A DNA stretch of 64,000 nt from an uncultured Clostridia bacterium (GCA_934457145.1 CAKSHP010000007.1:12909-76908), one strand, 5' to 3'. Shown: positions 41,693-50,188, counted from the stretch's first letter. The notes: generated from the letters alone by a model not told the origin. Translations and numbers: made by a program.

Positions 41693-42469
41693 TCACCGAA
41701 GATTTTTCGGCGCCGTGCCGTAAATCTTTTTAAAACAATGGCTAAACGAATACACATCCGAAAATCCGCAGCAACATGCAATATCCGAAATTTTTCTGTT
41801 CGTGTTTTTTATAAGTATCTCCGCTTTGCTTAATCTAAAATCTCTTATAAATTCGTGCGGCGTTTTGTTATACACTTCAAAAAACAAACGTCTGAAATGC
41901 TTTTCGCTGATATTTGCGCTTTTTGCAAGCTCGCTTATTTTCAAATCCGCGCGCCGATAGTTTTTCTTTATATATTCAAGAGCATTTTTAATCTTTTCTT
42001 TCTTTTCTCCGCTTGCTTTTTCAAATGCCGAGCCGTTATAAATCATTCCTATTATCTGTTTTAAAATTCCGCTGCACACCAAATTGCTCCCCGGCAGAGC
42101 CGCGCTGCATTCTTCAAGCGCCGTATAAAACAGCTTTTCATATTTGTATGTGCCGTCTTTGGCGCAAGCCGTTTTAAAAAACAAGCTCGGCTCTGGTATT
42201 TTGCTTTTTTTGTCAAAATTAAAATTCACCGCAATATATTCTGCCTGCTCGCAGCCGTATGCGCTGCTTTTGTCAACCGAACCGCGCGCTATATATCCGA
42301 CCTGTCCTTCGCAAATAAGCTCATCTGTCCCCTCTTTTTCATATTCAAGCGTCCCTTTTGTAACAAAACATAAGCTTTCATGATTTCTGGGCAGTTTTGA
42401 AACATACGGTCTGCCTTTTTTAATTGTATCATAAAAAAACACCGCGTCGTCGGTATATATGTTATTCAT
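41693..42469 (-). CDS. AraC-family transcriptional regulator
   Basis: The 258-residue protein has an N-terminal cupin-type ligand domain (about 1-130) and two helix-turn-helix units at the C-terminus, the second containing ISDIACCCGFSDVYSFSHCFKKIYG, the AraC signature. The cupin suggests a sugar or small-metabolite ligand. It is divergent from the glycyl radical enzyme gene with both promoters in the 212-nt gap, so it probably controls that gene; that is inference. Confidence 0.9.
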   Translation of the reverse strand: MNNIYTDDAVFFYDTIKKGRPYVSKLPRNHESLCFVTKGTLEYEKEGTDELICEGQVGYIARGSVDKSSAYGCEQAEYIAVNFNFDKKSKIPEPSLFFKTACAKDGTYKYEKLFYTALEECSAALPGSNLVCSGILKQIIGMIYNGSAFEKASGEKKEKIKNALEYIKKNYRRADLKISELAKSANISEKHFRRLFFEVYNKTPHEFIRDFRLSKAEILIKNTNRKISDIACCCGFSDVYSFSHCFKKIYGTAPKNLR

Positions 42470-42545
42470 CGCCGCACCGCCTTTAATCTTTTTTTAATAT
42501 CAGAAAATAAAGCACAATATGCCCCATTTGCTGCTGCCTGCCGTT

Positions 42546-42574
42546 ATTATACCATATTTCTTATAATAAATCAA
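42546..42574 (-). promoter_or_regulatory. Promoter of the AraC regulator
   Basis: TTGATT (42569-42574), 17 nt, TATAAT (42546-42551) on the minus strand. It lies about 44 bp from the divergent glycyl radical enzyme promoter. Confidence 0.75.
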
Positions 42575-42617
42575 ATAAAAATGTCCGTTTTAAACAAATT
42601 TTCGTCCTTTATAAACA

Positions 42618-42646
42618 TTTACATTTTATCCTTTGCAATATATAAT
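42618..42646 (+). promoter_or_regulatory. Promoter of the glycyl radical enzyme gene
   Basis: TTTACA (42618-42623), 17 nt, TATAAT (42641-42646), then a short leader and GAAAGGA before the ATG at 42682. Confidence 0.75.
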
Positions 42647-42681
42647 ACAACTAATTTATAATAAGCCGAAAGGAAAATAAA

Positions 42682-44805
42682 ATGGATAAAAGAATAGAAA
42701 TATTAACTAAAAAAACCCTCGCCGGCGAAATGTATGTTAAACCGGTAAAAACAAACTATGACAGATGCGATTTGTTTTTAACGCCCGTACAAATGTCTGC
42801 AAAACGGGTGTGTGAATATATAAAAAATCAACAGCCTATGCTGACGCCCGAAATGTGCTTTACGGGAGTTTTTAACTTTGACGGCAGCGTTGAAGGCGAT
42901 GTTTTTTCCAGAACAGGTCACAAAAACTTTGCCGAAATGATGAAAAATTTTTATAACAAACCCGTCGATAACCTTTTAACCTTTGAATGGCAGCATTCCG
43001 CAGGCGATTTCGGAAAAATTATTAACAAAGGTCTTTCGGGTATAAAAGAAAACATAGAAAAATCCAAAGAAGTTCATAAAAATAACCCCGAAGCGCTCGA
43101 GTTTTTAAAAACGCAGACCGATATCTGCAACGCTCTTATCTTCTGGGCAAACAAGTGCTCGGATATGGTAGATGATTTTTCAAAAACGGTGTCCTCTTTA
43201 GAATACAAAGAAAATTTAAAAAAGCTGTCTGCCGCTCTTAAAAAAGTTCCCGAAAACCCGGCTTCAAGCTTTTACGAAGCAGTATTGTCGTTATACATTT
43301 GCTTTAGCCTCCTTCCCGACAGTATAGGCCTAATCGACAGATACCTGTATCCTTATTATAAAAAAGACATCGAAAATAAAACGCTGACAGATGAACAGGT
43401 GCGCTGTTATTTGCAGGAACTTTTTTTAATGCTTCAGGCAAAAACCCGCATATCGTCCGACAGATTTTACAGAGGCGGCGAATCGCATTTTTGCATCGGA
43501 GGTTATCTTGAAAACGGCGAGGACGGTTTTAACGAGCTTTCAAAGCTGATAATCGACTCTCTTACCGAACTTCCGACCTTTATTCCGCAGATTTCGCTCC
43601 GCTGGACTAAAAAAACTTCGCACGAAGTTTTTTCCTATGTGTTAGACTGCGAACGCAAAGACTCTGCCAAGCGCATAGCTTTCGTAAACGACGAACCCCG
43701 CATAAGAGGTCTTGAAAAATATACCGGCGTTTCTCATAAAGAAGCCGTAAACTACACAATGATCGGCTGCAACGAAATCGCTCTGCCCGGCGGAATTGTT
43801 TTCGGCTTTGACCCTTTAAACATTCTCCGCTGCGTTTCAAACACTTTTTCCAAGCGCAAGTCCGACATATTAAATGCCAAAACCTTTGATGAGTTTTACG
43901 ATATTTTTGAACAGGAAATGTTTTTCGACTTAGAAGAAGCCGACAAAATAGGCAAAGGCTTTCAGGCAGTGCGCAGCCGCGATGTAAACCTTGTAAGCAA
44001 TATACTTATAGACGGCTGCATAGAAAACGCAAAAAGCGTAACGCGCGGCGGAACACAAAAATATATCGCCGTAGCTCTGCTTATAGGTATTGCAAATGTA
44101 ATCGACTCTTTGTCTGTAACAAATCAAATAGTGTTTAACGAAAAACGCGTCACAATGGCGCAGCTTGCCAACGCTTTGGAAAATAACTGGAACGGATATG
44201 AAGAATTAAGAGCCTATATATTAAAAAACGGCAAATTTTTCGGAAACGACGAACAGTCCTCAAACGATATTGCCCATAGATTTTTTAAAAGCCTTGATAA
44301 ACATAACACAGCCGATAACTATTTAAATAAAAAACTTATTTTCGGAAACCTTGTCGGCTATAATGAACACCATAAATTTTTCGGAAATAACACAAAAGCC
44401 ACCCCCGACGGACGTTTAAACGGCGAAATGCTCACATTCGGCATAGGTCAGATAAACGGAAAAGACCGCGGCGGTCTCGCCGCGCTTTTAAACTCCGTTG
44501 CAGCCTGTGATCCGTACTGTATTTTAACAGGCCCGAGCGTTACAAACATTTTGCTTGACGACCGTCTTGTAAAAAATGATGAAAACTTTAAAAAGCTTGT
44601 TTATCTTTTAGAAACATATTTCAAGCTCGGCGGAACGCATTTTCAGCTTACATATGTTTCAAAACAGGATCTTATAAACGCAAAAAAAGATCCCGATAAA
44701 TATAAAAGTCTCAGAGTCAGAGTATCCGGCTTTTCCGATTACTTCGTATTTTTAAACGAAGGTCTGCAAGACGAAATTATTTCCCGGACGCAGCATACAA
44801 AATAA
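42682..44805 (+). CDS. Glycyl radical enzyme of unknown substrate
   Basis: The 707-residue protein belongs to the pyruvate formate-lyase/dehydratase family. The catalytic Cys is C363 in MIGCNEIALPGG with the general base E365 (C-x-E), and the radical Gly is G683 in RVSGFSDYF. Other family segments are present (QHSAGDFGK, GLIDRYLYPYYKK, FVNDEPRIRGL). Pyruvate formate-lyase has a Cys-Cys pair instead, so this belongs with the C-x-E eliminases. The protein is shorter than most of those (about 790-850). No activating enzyme gene is in the window, so one must be supplied from elsewhere. The substrate is unknown. It is probably regulated by the divergent AraC gene. Confidence 0.88.
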   Translation: MDKRIEILTKKTLAGEMYVKPVKTNYDRCDLFLTPVQMSAKRVCEYIKNQQPMLTPEMCFTGVFNFDGSVEGDVFSRTGHKNFAEMMKNFYNKPVDNLLTFEWQHSAGDFGKIINKGLSGIKENIEKSKEVHKNNPEALEFLKTQTDICNALIFWANKCSDMVDDFSKTVSSLEYKENLKKLSAALKKVPENPASSFYEAVLSLYICFSLLPDSIGLIDRYLYPYYKKDIENKTLTDEQVRCYLQELFLMLQAKTRISSDRFYRGGESHFCIGGYLENGEDGFNELSKLIIDSLTELPTFIPQISLRWTKKTSHEVFSYVLDCERKDSAKRIAFVNDEPRIRGLEKYTGVSHKEAVNYTMIGCNEIALPGGIVFGFDPLNILRCVSNTFSKRKSDILNAKTFDEFYDIFEQEMFFDLEEADKIGKGFQAVRSRDVNLVSNILIDGCIENAKSVTRGGTQKYIAVALLIGIANVIDSLSVTNQIVFNEKRVTMAQLANALENNWNGYEELRAYILKNGKFFGNDEQSSNDIAHRFFKSLDKHNTADNYLNKKLIFGNLVGYNEHHKFFGNNTKATPDGRLNGEMLTFGIGQINGKDRGGLAALLNSVAACDPYCILTGPSVTNILLDDRLVKNDENFKKLVYLLETYFKLGGTHFQLTYVSKQDLINAKKDPDKYKSLRVRVSGFSDYFVFLNEGLQDEIISRTQHTK

Positions 44806-44809
44806 CAAA

Positions 44810-44858
44810 AAACCGGGCGAAATGCAAGCCAAAATCGGTTCGCATTTCGCCCGGTTTA
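44810..44858. terminator. Strong terminator of the glycyl radical enzyme gene
   Basis: AAACCGGGCGAAATGC pairs with GCATTTCGCCCGGTTT around a 16-nt loop, with A and T runs outside. It also ends the opposing chromate-transporter run. Confidence 0.9.
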
Positions 44859-44863
44859 AATTT

Positions 44864-45028
44864 TTATATTATCTCATATTCCAGATTTTCATAGTGAAGC
44901 TTTGTTCCTATATCAATTCCGAACGGCAGGAGCGCCAAAGCAATAAACAGCTCCTCTCCCGTTTGACATTCCTTTAAAATTGCATATTCTCCCTCTATTT
45001 TATCAACAATATAATCTCTCGGCTCCAA
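44864..45028 (-). CDS. Small DUF3006-like protein, TTG start
   Basis: A 54-residue frame from a TTG at 45028 to a TAA at 44864-44866 follows the chromate-transporter gene by 11 nt. It has GAAGGGG about 8 nt upstream. The product opens MEPRDYIVDKIEGEYAILK and contains ALLPFGIDIGTKLHYE. The DxIEGxYAxL...LLP..G pattern matches DUF3006, small proteins of unknown function. It is not in an obvious longer frame and sits just before the terminator, so it is probably the last gene of the chromate-transporter run. Confidence 0.75.
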   Translation of the reverse strand: MEPRDYIVDKIEGEYAILKECQTGEELFIALALLPFGIDIGTKLHYENLEYEII

Positions 45029-45039
45029 AAATACCCCTT

Positions 45040-45588
45040 CTAAAAATTAAACTTAAACACTATTCCTATCACAGCCGACGCCGCTATATACACTATCGGA
45101 TGAATTTTTTTAACCTTTTGCATCATAATAAACACAACCGCAGCTAAAATCATTCCCTGCCAGAAAAAGTGCGGCGCCTCCGATTTAAAAAACGCAATCT
45201 TTATAAGGCTCACTCCCGCCGCAGCAATAAGCGCCGCCGATGCCGCTCTTAATCCGTAAAACACGCTCTGCACGGCCTCGCTTTTTTTAAACTTTTCCAA
45301 AAACTTTGCCACAATCAAAATAATAACAATCGACGGAAACACCAATCCCAAAGATGCCGTAACGCTTCCGAACGCTCCGCTCTGCAAATATCCGACATAT
45401 GTCGACATATTAACCCCGAGCGGTCCCGGCGTTGCCTCCGAAACTGCAATCATATTTGCAATATCCGAAACCGTAATCCAGTTTGTCGTATAAGTAAGCT
45501 CATATAAAAACGGCAGCGTTGCAAGCCCTCCGCCGACTGCAAAAAGCCCGATTTTTGCAAACGTAAAAAACAAAACCAAAAATATCAT
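45040..45588 (-). CDS. Chromate transporter, second subunit
   Basis: The 182-residue protein is one of a pair of short-chain ChrA proteins, each half the size of the fused form. It has about six membrane segments and the family motifs FAKIGLFAVGGGLATLPFL and SEATPGPLGVNMSTYVGY. The true substrate is often not chromate in anaerobes. Its start overlaps the stop of the partner gene (ATGA). Confidence 0.92.
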   Translation of the reverse strand: MIFLVLFFTFAKIGLFAVGGGLATLPFLYELTYTTNWITVSDIANMIAVSEATPGPLGVNMSTYVGYLQSGAFGSVTASLGLVFPSIVIILIVAKFLEKFKKSEAVQSVFYGLRAASAALIAAAGVSLIKIAFFKSEAPHFFWQGMILAAVVFIMMQKVKKIHPIVYIAASAVIGIVFKFNF

Positions 45589-46154
45589 TTGTTTTCTCCT
45601 TCCTTAAACGCCTTTTTGCCCTTTTTAATGCGCGAAACCGCAAATCCGGCAGCGCCCGACAAAACAACAATCGCCGCAGTCGGTACAGATGAAACAAACA
45701 CCGCCAGAAGAAAGCATATCAAAAAAATCACAAGCGATATTTTATCAACAATCGCCTTTTTCCATATTTTCACCACAGCGCTCGCCACCAGTGCACACAC
45801 ACAAACTCTTATTCCGCACATCGCATATCTCACTGCTTCAAAATCCGCAAAATTTGAAATAAACGCCGCAAGCACGGTTATAATAACAACCGATGGAAAA
45901 ATAACCCCGAGCGTTGCAAATATTCCGCCAAGCATTCCGCACTGCTTGTAGCCGACAAATGTTGCCGTGTTAACGGCTATAACCCCGGGCGTACACTGCC
46001 CTATAGCAAAATAGTCAAGTATCTCTTCTTCGCTTGCCCAGTTATATTTTTCCGAAATCTCGCGCTGCAAAATAGGAAGCATAGCATATCCCCCGCCAAA
46101 CGTAACGGCGCCGATTTTTGCAAAAACCAAAAACAGTTTTATAAGCTTTTTCAT
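45585..46154 (-). CDS. Chromate transporter, first subunit
   Basis: The 189-residue partner of the 45040-45588 gene shows the same motifs: FAKIGAVTFGGGYAMLPIL and GQCTPGVIAVNTATFVGY. Two small ChrA proteins encoded side by side usually function together. It lies 26 nt after the LCP gene and may be co-transcribed with it. GAAAGG precedes the ATG. Confidence 0.92.
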   Translation of the reverse strand: MKKLIKLFLVFAKIGAVTFGGGYAMLPILQREISEKYNWASEEEILDYFAIGQCTPGVIAVNTATFVGYKQCGMLGGIFATLGVIFPSVVIITVLAAFISNFADFEAVRYAMCGIRVCVCALVASAVVKIWKKAIVDKISLVIFLICFLLAVFVSSVPTAAIVVLSGAAGFAVSRIKKGKKAFKEGENK

Positions 46155-46180
46155 AAATATTCTGTACCTTTCAATATTTT

Positions 46181-47314
46181 TTATTTGTAAAGCGCTCCGT
46201 AAAGCTCGTTAAACTTTTCAACGTCTGCCAAATATCCGCTTCTGCCGAATTTTGTGCCTGTCTGTCCGGGCATGGTATCCGTTTTAATCGACTCTCCCTT
46301 TAAAGAAAACGCACATTTAACATATTTAACAGCCGACACAAAGCTTAAATTTGTGTCAACGTGATTGTTGTAAAAGTCAAGATACGCTTTGTTGTTTTTT
46401 ATAATGTTTGCTGGCTTTGCAAGATTTAAAACAAGCGTTTTCATAAAGTTTTGCTGAACCTCCACGCGCTGCAAATCAGCTCTTGCATAACCCGCGCGGT
46501 ATCGCAGAAGCTGCTCGGCATGGCTTCCGTCTAACACCTGCTTACCCTCTTTTAAATGAATAGACAAATTCTGCACAGGATCGTCATAGTCCATATCCTG
46601 AGGCACATAAAACTCCACTCCGCCTATGGAATCAACAATTGCATGAAGTCCGTCAAAATCAACCTTTGCATAATAGTCTATCTTAACTCCGAACTTATTT
46701 TCAATTTCATCTATCAAAAGACTCATGCCCATCTTTTCGCCCGCAAAATGATAAATCTCGTTTATCTTCATGCCGTGTCCCGAAGGCTGCGGATATTCTG
46801 CGCACATCTTTTCATAAGTATTGTCAGACACTGAAACAAGCGTATCTCGCGGAATGGATATAAGCTCAATTTCGCTTTTCGCTCCGCTTTTTAAAACGCC
46901 AAGCATCAGCGTATCTGTTCTCGTTCCTCCGGCGTCCGTTCCCGCAATCAGAAAAACGGTTTTTTTAGGCGGCGAAATAAGGAAAAACAAAGCCGCCAAA
47001 ACAGCAGCAAAAACAATAAAAAACGTTAAACAGCCCTTTGCCCTGTTTTTCTTTTTTTTCTTTTTGCCGTTTGGTCTTTGCGCTCTGTCATAATTTTTGC
47101 GTCTGTCATAATTTTCATCTTCATGCCTGTGATTTCTTTTGTGGTTTCGGTAATCTCCTCTTCTGCGTCTTACGGGGCGGTCTTCATAATCATCATATCC
47201 GCTGCGGCCGTCTTGTTCGCCATAACCGTTTTCGCCGTCAAAATCAAAATTACCGCCGTCATCGTCATCATCAAAAAAATCGTCTCTTATTTTTATATCA
47301 TAATCTTTATCCAT
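46181..47314 (-). CDS. LytR-CpsA-Psr (LCP) family cell-wall ligase
   Basis: LCP proteins attach anionic glycopolymers to peptidoglycan outside the cell. The 377-residue protein has a membrane segment around 94-113 and the LCP domain (GTDAGGTRTDTLMLGVL, ISIPRDTLV, FDGLHAIVDSIGGVEF, LLRYRAGYARADLQRVEVQQ). Before the membrane segment lies an unusual cytoplasmic tail of about 93 residues, first acidic (Asp/Glu/Gly) and then basic (Arg/Lys with a Lys-rich run). It is likely disordered. Confidence 0.93.
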   Translation of the reverse strand: MDKDYDIKIRDDFFDDDDDGGNFDFDGENGYGEQDGRSGYDDYEDRPVRRRRGDYRNHKRNHRHEDENYDRRKNYDRAQRPNGKKKKKKNRAKGCLTFFIVFAAVLAALFFLISPPKKTVFLIAGTDAGGTRTDTLMLGVLKSGAKSEIELISIPRDTLVSVSDNTYEKMCAEYPQPSGHGMKINEIYHFAGEKMGMSLLIDEIENKFGVKIDYYAKVDFDGLHAIVDSIGGVEFYVPQDMDYDDPVQNLSIHLKEGKQVLDGSHAEQLLRYRAGYARADLQRVEVQQNFMKTLVLNLAKPANIIKNNKAYLDFYNNHVDTNLSFVSAVKYVKCAFSLKGESIKTDTMPGQTGTKFGRSGYLADVEKFNELYGALYK

Positions 47315-47349
47315 ATGTAATTTCAGCCTTTCAAATAAACATCAAATAA

Positions 47350-47378
47350 ACTATACCACACAAGCCATATAAAGTCAA
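47350..47378 (-). promoter_or_regulatory. Promoter of the LCP gene
   Basis: TTGACT (47373-47378), 17 nt, TATAGT (47350-47355) on the minus strand, about 30 nt before the ATG at 47314. Confidence 0.7.
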
Positions 47379-47393
47379 TAACAATTAAGCATG

Positions 47394-47421
47394 GGCGCCG
47401 GCTGTTTTTCCTGCCGGCGCC
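47394..47421. terminator. GC-rich hairpin after cstA, weak as terminator
   Basis: GGCGCCGGC and GCCGGCGCC pair around a 10-nt loop in the 137-nt gap between cstA and the LCP gene. No T run follows on the cstA strand, so termination is uncertain. Confidence 0.45.
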
Positions 47422-47451
47422 TGCGGATTAAAATAACGCATAAAATATTTT

Positions 47452-48864
47452 TTAAAGTCTGCTTTTCGTTTTTGCACTTTGCCAAACAAAAAGCAAAAAC
47501 AATAAAACCGCCGCTATAATTCCTAAAGGATAGGAAAATGCCGCCGGCAAACGAAATCCCTCTTTTGCCATAAGAATATATGTCACGCAAACGGCGCTCA
47601 TAAACGCAGCCGGTATTGCCGAAACAAGAAAGCTGCATTTTTTGTTTTCCTTTATCAGATACGCCGTAACGCACCAAAGCGAAATCGCCGCAAGCGTCTG
47701 ATTGCTCCACGAAAAATACCGCCACAAAATATCAAAGTCCGTCTGCATAAGAACCGCCGCCACAGCCAAAACCGGAACGGTCAGCAAAAGGCGGTTTTTT
47801 ATTTTTTTCTGGTCAAGCTTTGTCCATTCCGCAAGAATAATCCTAACTCCGCGAAACGCAGTATCTCCCGTTGTAACAGGACACACAACAACCCCTATCA
47901 CAGCTAAAATTCCGCCTATACCTCCCAAAAGCCCCTTAGAAATTTCATAAACCGTTCCCGACTGCCCCAAAAAAGAAATAGCATTGTTTAAACCGGCAGT
48001 GTCTTTGTAAAACGCACTGCCCGCCGCGGCCCATATAAGCGCAATAACCGCCTCCGCTATCATCGCCCCGTAAAACACGCTTTTTCCCTCATACTCATTT
48101 TGTATGCACTTTGCAACAAGTGGCGACTGCGTCGCATGAAATCCCGAAACCGCTCCGCATGCAACCGTCACAAACATAAACGGCCATATCTCAAGCCCCT
48201 GCGGATGCATGTTTTTTAAAGACACCTCCGCTATATGATACCCCTTAAAAACAATTGCACCGATAATTGCCGCCGCCATCACTATTAAAACTATCCCGAA
48301 CACCGGATAAAGTCTGCCTATAATTTTGTCTATCGGCATCAGCGCCGCAAGAAGATAATATATTAATATAACCGCACTCCAAAATCCCGCCGAAATTCTG
48401 TTTTGCGTTATGTTGGCCAAAAGCGCCGCAGGGCTTGTTATAAACACAGTGCCCACCAAAACCAAAAGTATAACAGAAAAAACTCTCATAATTCCTTTCG
48501 TTTTTTTGCCGACATATTTTCCCGAAAGCTCTGCAATCGAAGCGCCGCCGTTTCTTTCCGACATCATTGCTGTCATATAATCATGAACCGCTCCGCCTAA
48601 AACCGAGCCGAAAACTATCCATAAAAACACAACCGGTCCGAACACAGCTCCCATAAGCGCTCCGAAAATCGGCCCCGTACCGGCAATATTCAAAAGCTGT
48701 ATCAAAAACGCTTTTCCCCTCTTCATCGGCACAAAGTCCACCCCGTCGCCGACTGTGTGAGCCGGAGTTTTTCTGTTATCCGGCGAAAATATTTTTTGCA
48801 CAAAACCTCCGTAAAAAACATATCCCAAAACCAAAACCGCAATCGATAAAACAAAAGAAATCAT
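47452..48864 (-). CDS. Carbon starvation protein CstA family transporter
   Basis: CstA-type proteins import peptides or pyruvate. The 470-residue protein is short for the family (the Escherichia coli protein is about 700 residues) but typical of the clostridial form, with about 12 membrane segments. Conserved stretches include NIAGTGPIFGALMG, SFVG-like turns and GTVFITSPAALLANI. AAGGAAG precedes the ATG. It stands alone. Substrate not determined. Confidence 0.85.
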   Translation of the reverse strand: MISFVLSIAVLVLGYVFYGGFVQKIFSPDNRKTPAHTVGDGVDFVPMKRGKAFLIQLLNIAGTGPIFGALMGAVFGPVVFLWIVFGSVLGGAVHDYMTAMMSERNGGASIAELSGKYVGKKTKGIMRVFSVILLVLVGTVFITSPAALLANITQNRISAGFWSAVILIYYLLAALMPIDKIIGRLYPVFGIVLIVMAAAIIGAIVFKGYHIAEVSLKNMHPQGLEIWPFMFVTVACGAVSGFHATQSPLVAKCIQNEYEGKSVFYGAMIAEAVIALIWAAAGSAFYKDTAGLNNAISFLGQSGTVYEISKGLLGGIGGILAVIGVVVCPVTTGDTAFRGVRIILAEWTKLDQKKIKNRLLLTVPVLAVAAVLMQTDFDILWRYFSWSNQTLAAISLWCVTAYLIKENKKCSFLVSAIPAAFMSAVCVTYILMAKEGFRLPAAFSYPLGIIAAVLLFLLFVWQSAKTKSRL

Positions 48865-48929
48865 ATCGTAACTTCCTTATCTTTTTTTATTGCTATTTTG
48901 ACCTGTCTTTTACATTTTATTCATGCCGC

Positions 48930-48970
48930 AAAAAAAGCCGCAGCAAAATATTTTTGCCGCAGCCTTTTTT
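48930..48970. terminator. Possible bidirectional terminator
   Basis: GCAGCAAAA (48940-48948) pairs with TTTTGCCGC (48952-48960) with one mismatch and a T-run is present on either side. It lies between the 48980-49353 remnant and cstA. GCCGCA is also repeated directly here. Confidence 0.4.
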
Positions 48971-48979
48971 GATTTTTTA

Positions 48980-49353
48980 TTAATAACCTGCCAAACCGTC
49001 TTTTATATATGTCACAACCGTTACATATTCGCTGTCGGTGTCATAATCAATCGCAAGCATATCATCGGTGCCGTTTTTTCTAAAACTTGCAGTGTATGTT
49101 CCTCCGGCGCCCGCCTCTTCCGTAGCATATGTAAATTTATCGGCTATTTTTGAGGCCGCCGTTTTATAAGACATATGCGCGTTTATTCCAAACAGAGTTG
49201 CAACTCTTGTGTCCGTTAAAATAACGTGATCTATGCCGCTGTCATCAAACATAACGGTAAAGCCGGCGCCCAAATAGCTTAGCCTATAACGTTACCCATC
49301 TCACGATACAAATCGTTTAAGCCGTTTGTCTCGTCCGCACCAATACTTACCAC
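48980..49353 (-). pseudogene. Frameshifted small hypothetical gene
   Basis: A GTG-initiated frame at 49353 reads ADETNGLNDLYREMGNVIG and stops at 49279-49281. One base out of phase, a frame reads SYLGAGFTVMFDDSGIDHVIL onward for about 100 residues. Adding one base after ATA near 49285 joins them as NVIGLSYLGAG, which reads naturally, so a single-base deletion is the likely cause. It could instead be a sequencing error. The C-terminal part is acidic and beta-rich, with no recognised domain. A good promoter precedes it. Confidence 0.6.
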
Positions 49354-49371
49354 CCCCCTCTGGTAAAATTA

Positions 49372-49400
49372 AGTATACCTTTTTTATCCTCCGTTTTCAA
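49372..49400 (-). promoter_or_regulatory. Promoter before the frameshifted gene
   Basis: TTGAAA (49395-49400), 17 nt, TATACT (49372-49377) on the minus strand, followed by AGAGGGGGG and the GTG frame. The intact promoter suggests the mutation is recent or that the locus makes another product. Confidence 0.65.
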
Positions 49401-49478
49401 ACGCGTAATGCCATGTATTATTCCTTGTAAAATTCTTAATAAAAATTAAAAAACACAAGGCTATAAAAACAGATTTTA

Positions 49479-50108
49479 TTATAATCCGTTTTTATACTCT
49501 AAAATTTCTTTGTCTTTGTAGAGCTTATATGCCTCCAACAGTATCGACACTCCGAAAAACTGCTCCTGTACTCTGCTTGATTTATATATATGATACGGCG
49601 CAAACCCGTTTTGTGCCTTCGGAAAAATCGTTCTTCTCGGTATCGGATTTTCGCTTTTTGCCATTATAAAATACATATACTTGCCGTCCTCCGACGTGTA
49701 AGGCGTTGTCGGCAAAAGCTGCTCTTTGTAGTCGCTGCCCTTTTTCCCTAAAAAATTCAAATCCAAATTCACCGCAAACTCAGAAATATTTTCGTTTTCG
49801 GTTTGCGCCGATATTACCAAAGCGTCTTTTTCTAATATATACTGCGTTTTAATAAGGTTTTTGCTGTCTTTGCACAATATCTCGTTTTCCGCCGTCTTTT
49901 GCTCAATGTCATACTCGCAAATCCGCTCGTGATAGCTTTCAAATTCCTCGTGCGGCATCGTTTTAATGTCGTCCGTCTTAAGCGTAAAGCACACTGCCCC
50001 GCATTTTCCCCGCTCATCTGCAAAATTAAACGTCCCGCCATTTGCGAAAAGCTTTTTAATTATTCCGTTTTCAACTTCTATTTTATAGCTTTCGTTTTCA
50101 ATATTCAT
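49479..50108 (-). CDS. Hypothetical protein, possibly a shortened carbohydrate-active enzyme domain
   Basis: I do not recognise the 209-residue product. It is predicted to be beta-rich, with repeated short strands (KIEVENGIIKKLFANGGTF, GAVCFTLKTDDI, YMYFIMAKSENPIPRR) and no signal peptide. It ends abruptly after KDKEILEYKNGL and could be the N-terminal half of a longer enzyme. The ATG at 50108 has AAGG only 2 nt away; a GTG at 50120 has none. It is divergent from the MATE exporter and shares a palindromic operator with it, so it is expressed and probably functionally linked. Confidence 0.6.
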   Translation of the reverse strand: MNIENESYKIEVENGIIKKLFANGGTFNFADERGKCGAVCFTLKTDDIKTMPHEEFESYHERICEYDIEQKTAENEILCKDSKNLIKTQYILEKDALVISAQTENENISEFAVNLDLNFLGKKGSDYKEQLLPTTPYTSEDGKYMYFIMAKSENPIPRRTIFPKAQNGFAPYHIYKSSRVQEQFFGVSILLEAYKLYKDKEILEYKNGL

Positions 50109-50140
50109 ATCCTTGCCCACGCCGGTTTATTTTATAATTT

Positions 50141-50169
50141 ATAATACCATAAACCTGTCTTTATGTCAA
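50141..50169 (-). promoter_or_regulatory. Leftward promoter of the divergent pair
   Basis: TTGACA (50164-50169), 17 nt, TATTAT (50141-50146) on the minus strand, driving the 49479-50108 gene. Its -35 box lies within the shared palindrome. Confidence 0.8.
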
Positions 50170-50188
50170 ACCTTAAGGTTTGACATAA
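50161..50188. promoter_or_regulatory. 28-bp perfect palindrome, likely operator
   Basis: A perfect 28-bp palindrome with half-site TTATGTCAAACCTT covers the -35 boxes of both divergent promoters. A dimeric repressor (MarR-, TetR- or similar) bound here would silence both genes at once. No regulator gene is adjacent. Confidence 0.85.

Noticed and set aside
42682..44805. N-terminal truncation of the glycyl radical enzyme
   Set aside because: The N-terminal QHSAGDFGK and following segments match full-length family members, so the protein is compact and not cut at the start.
47375..47725. A 116-residue minus-strand ORF overlapping the 3' end of cstA
   Set aside because: It reads another frame of the transporter gene and its terminal region and has no independent ribosome-binding site or domain.
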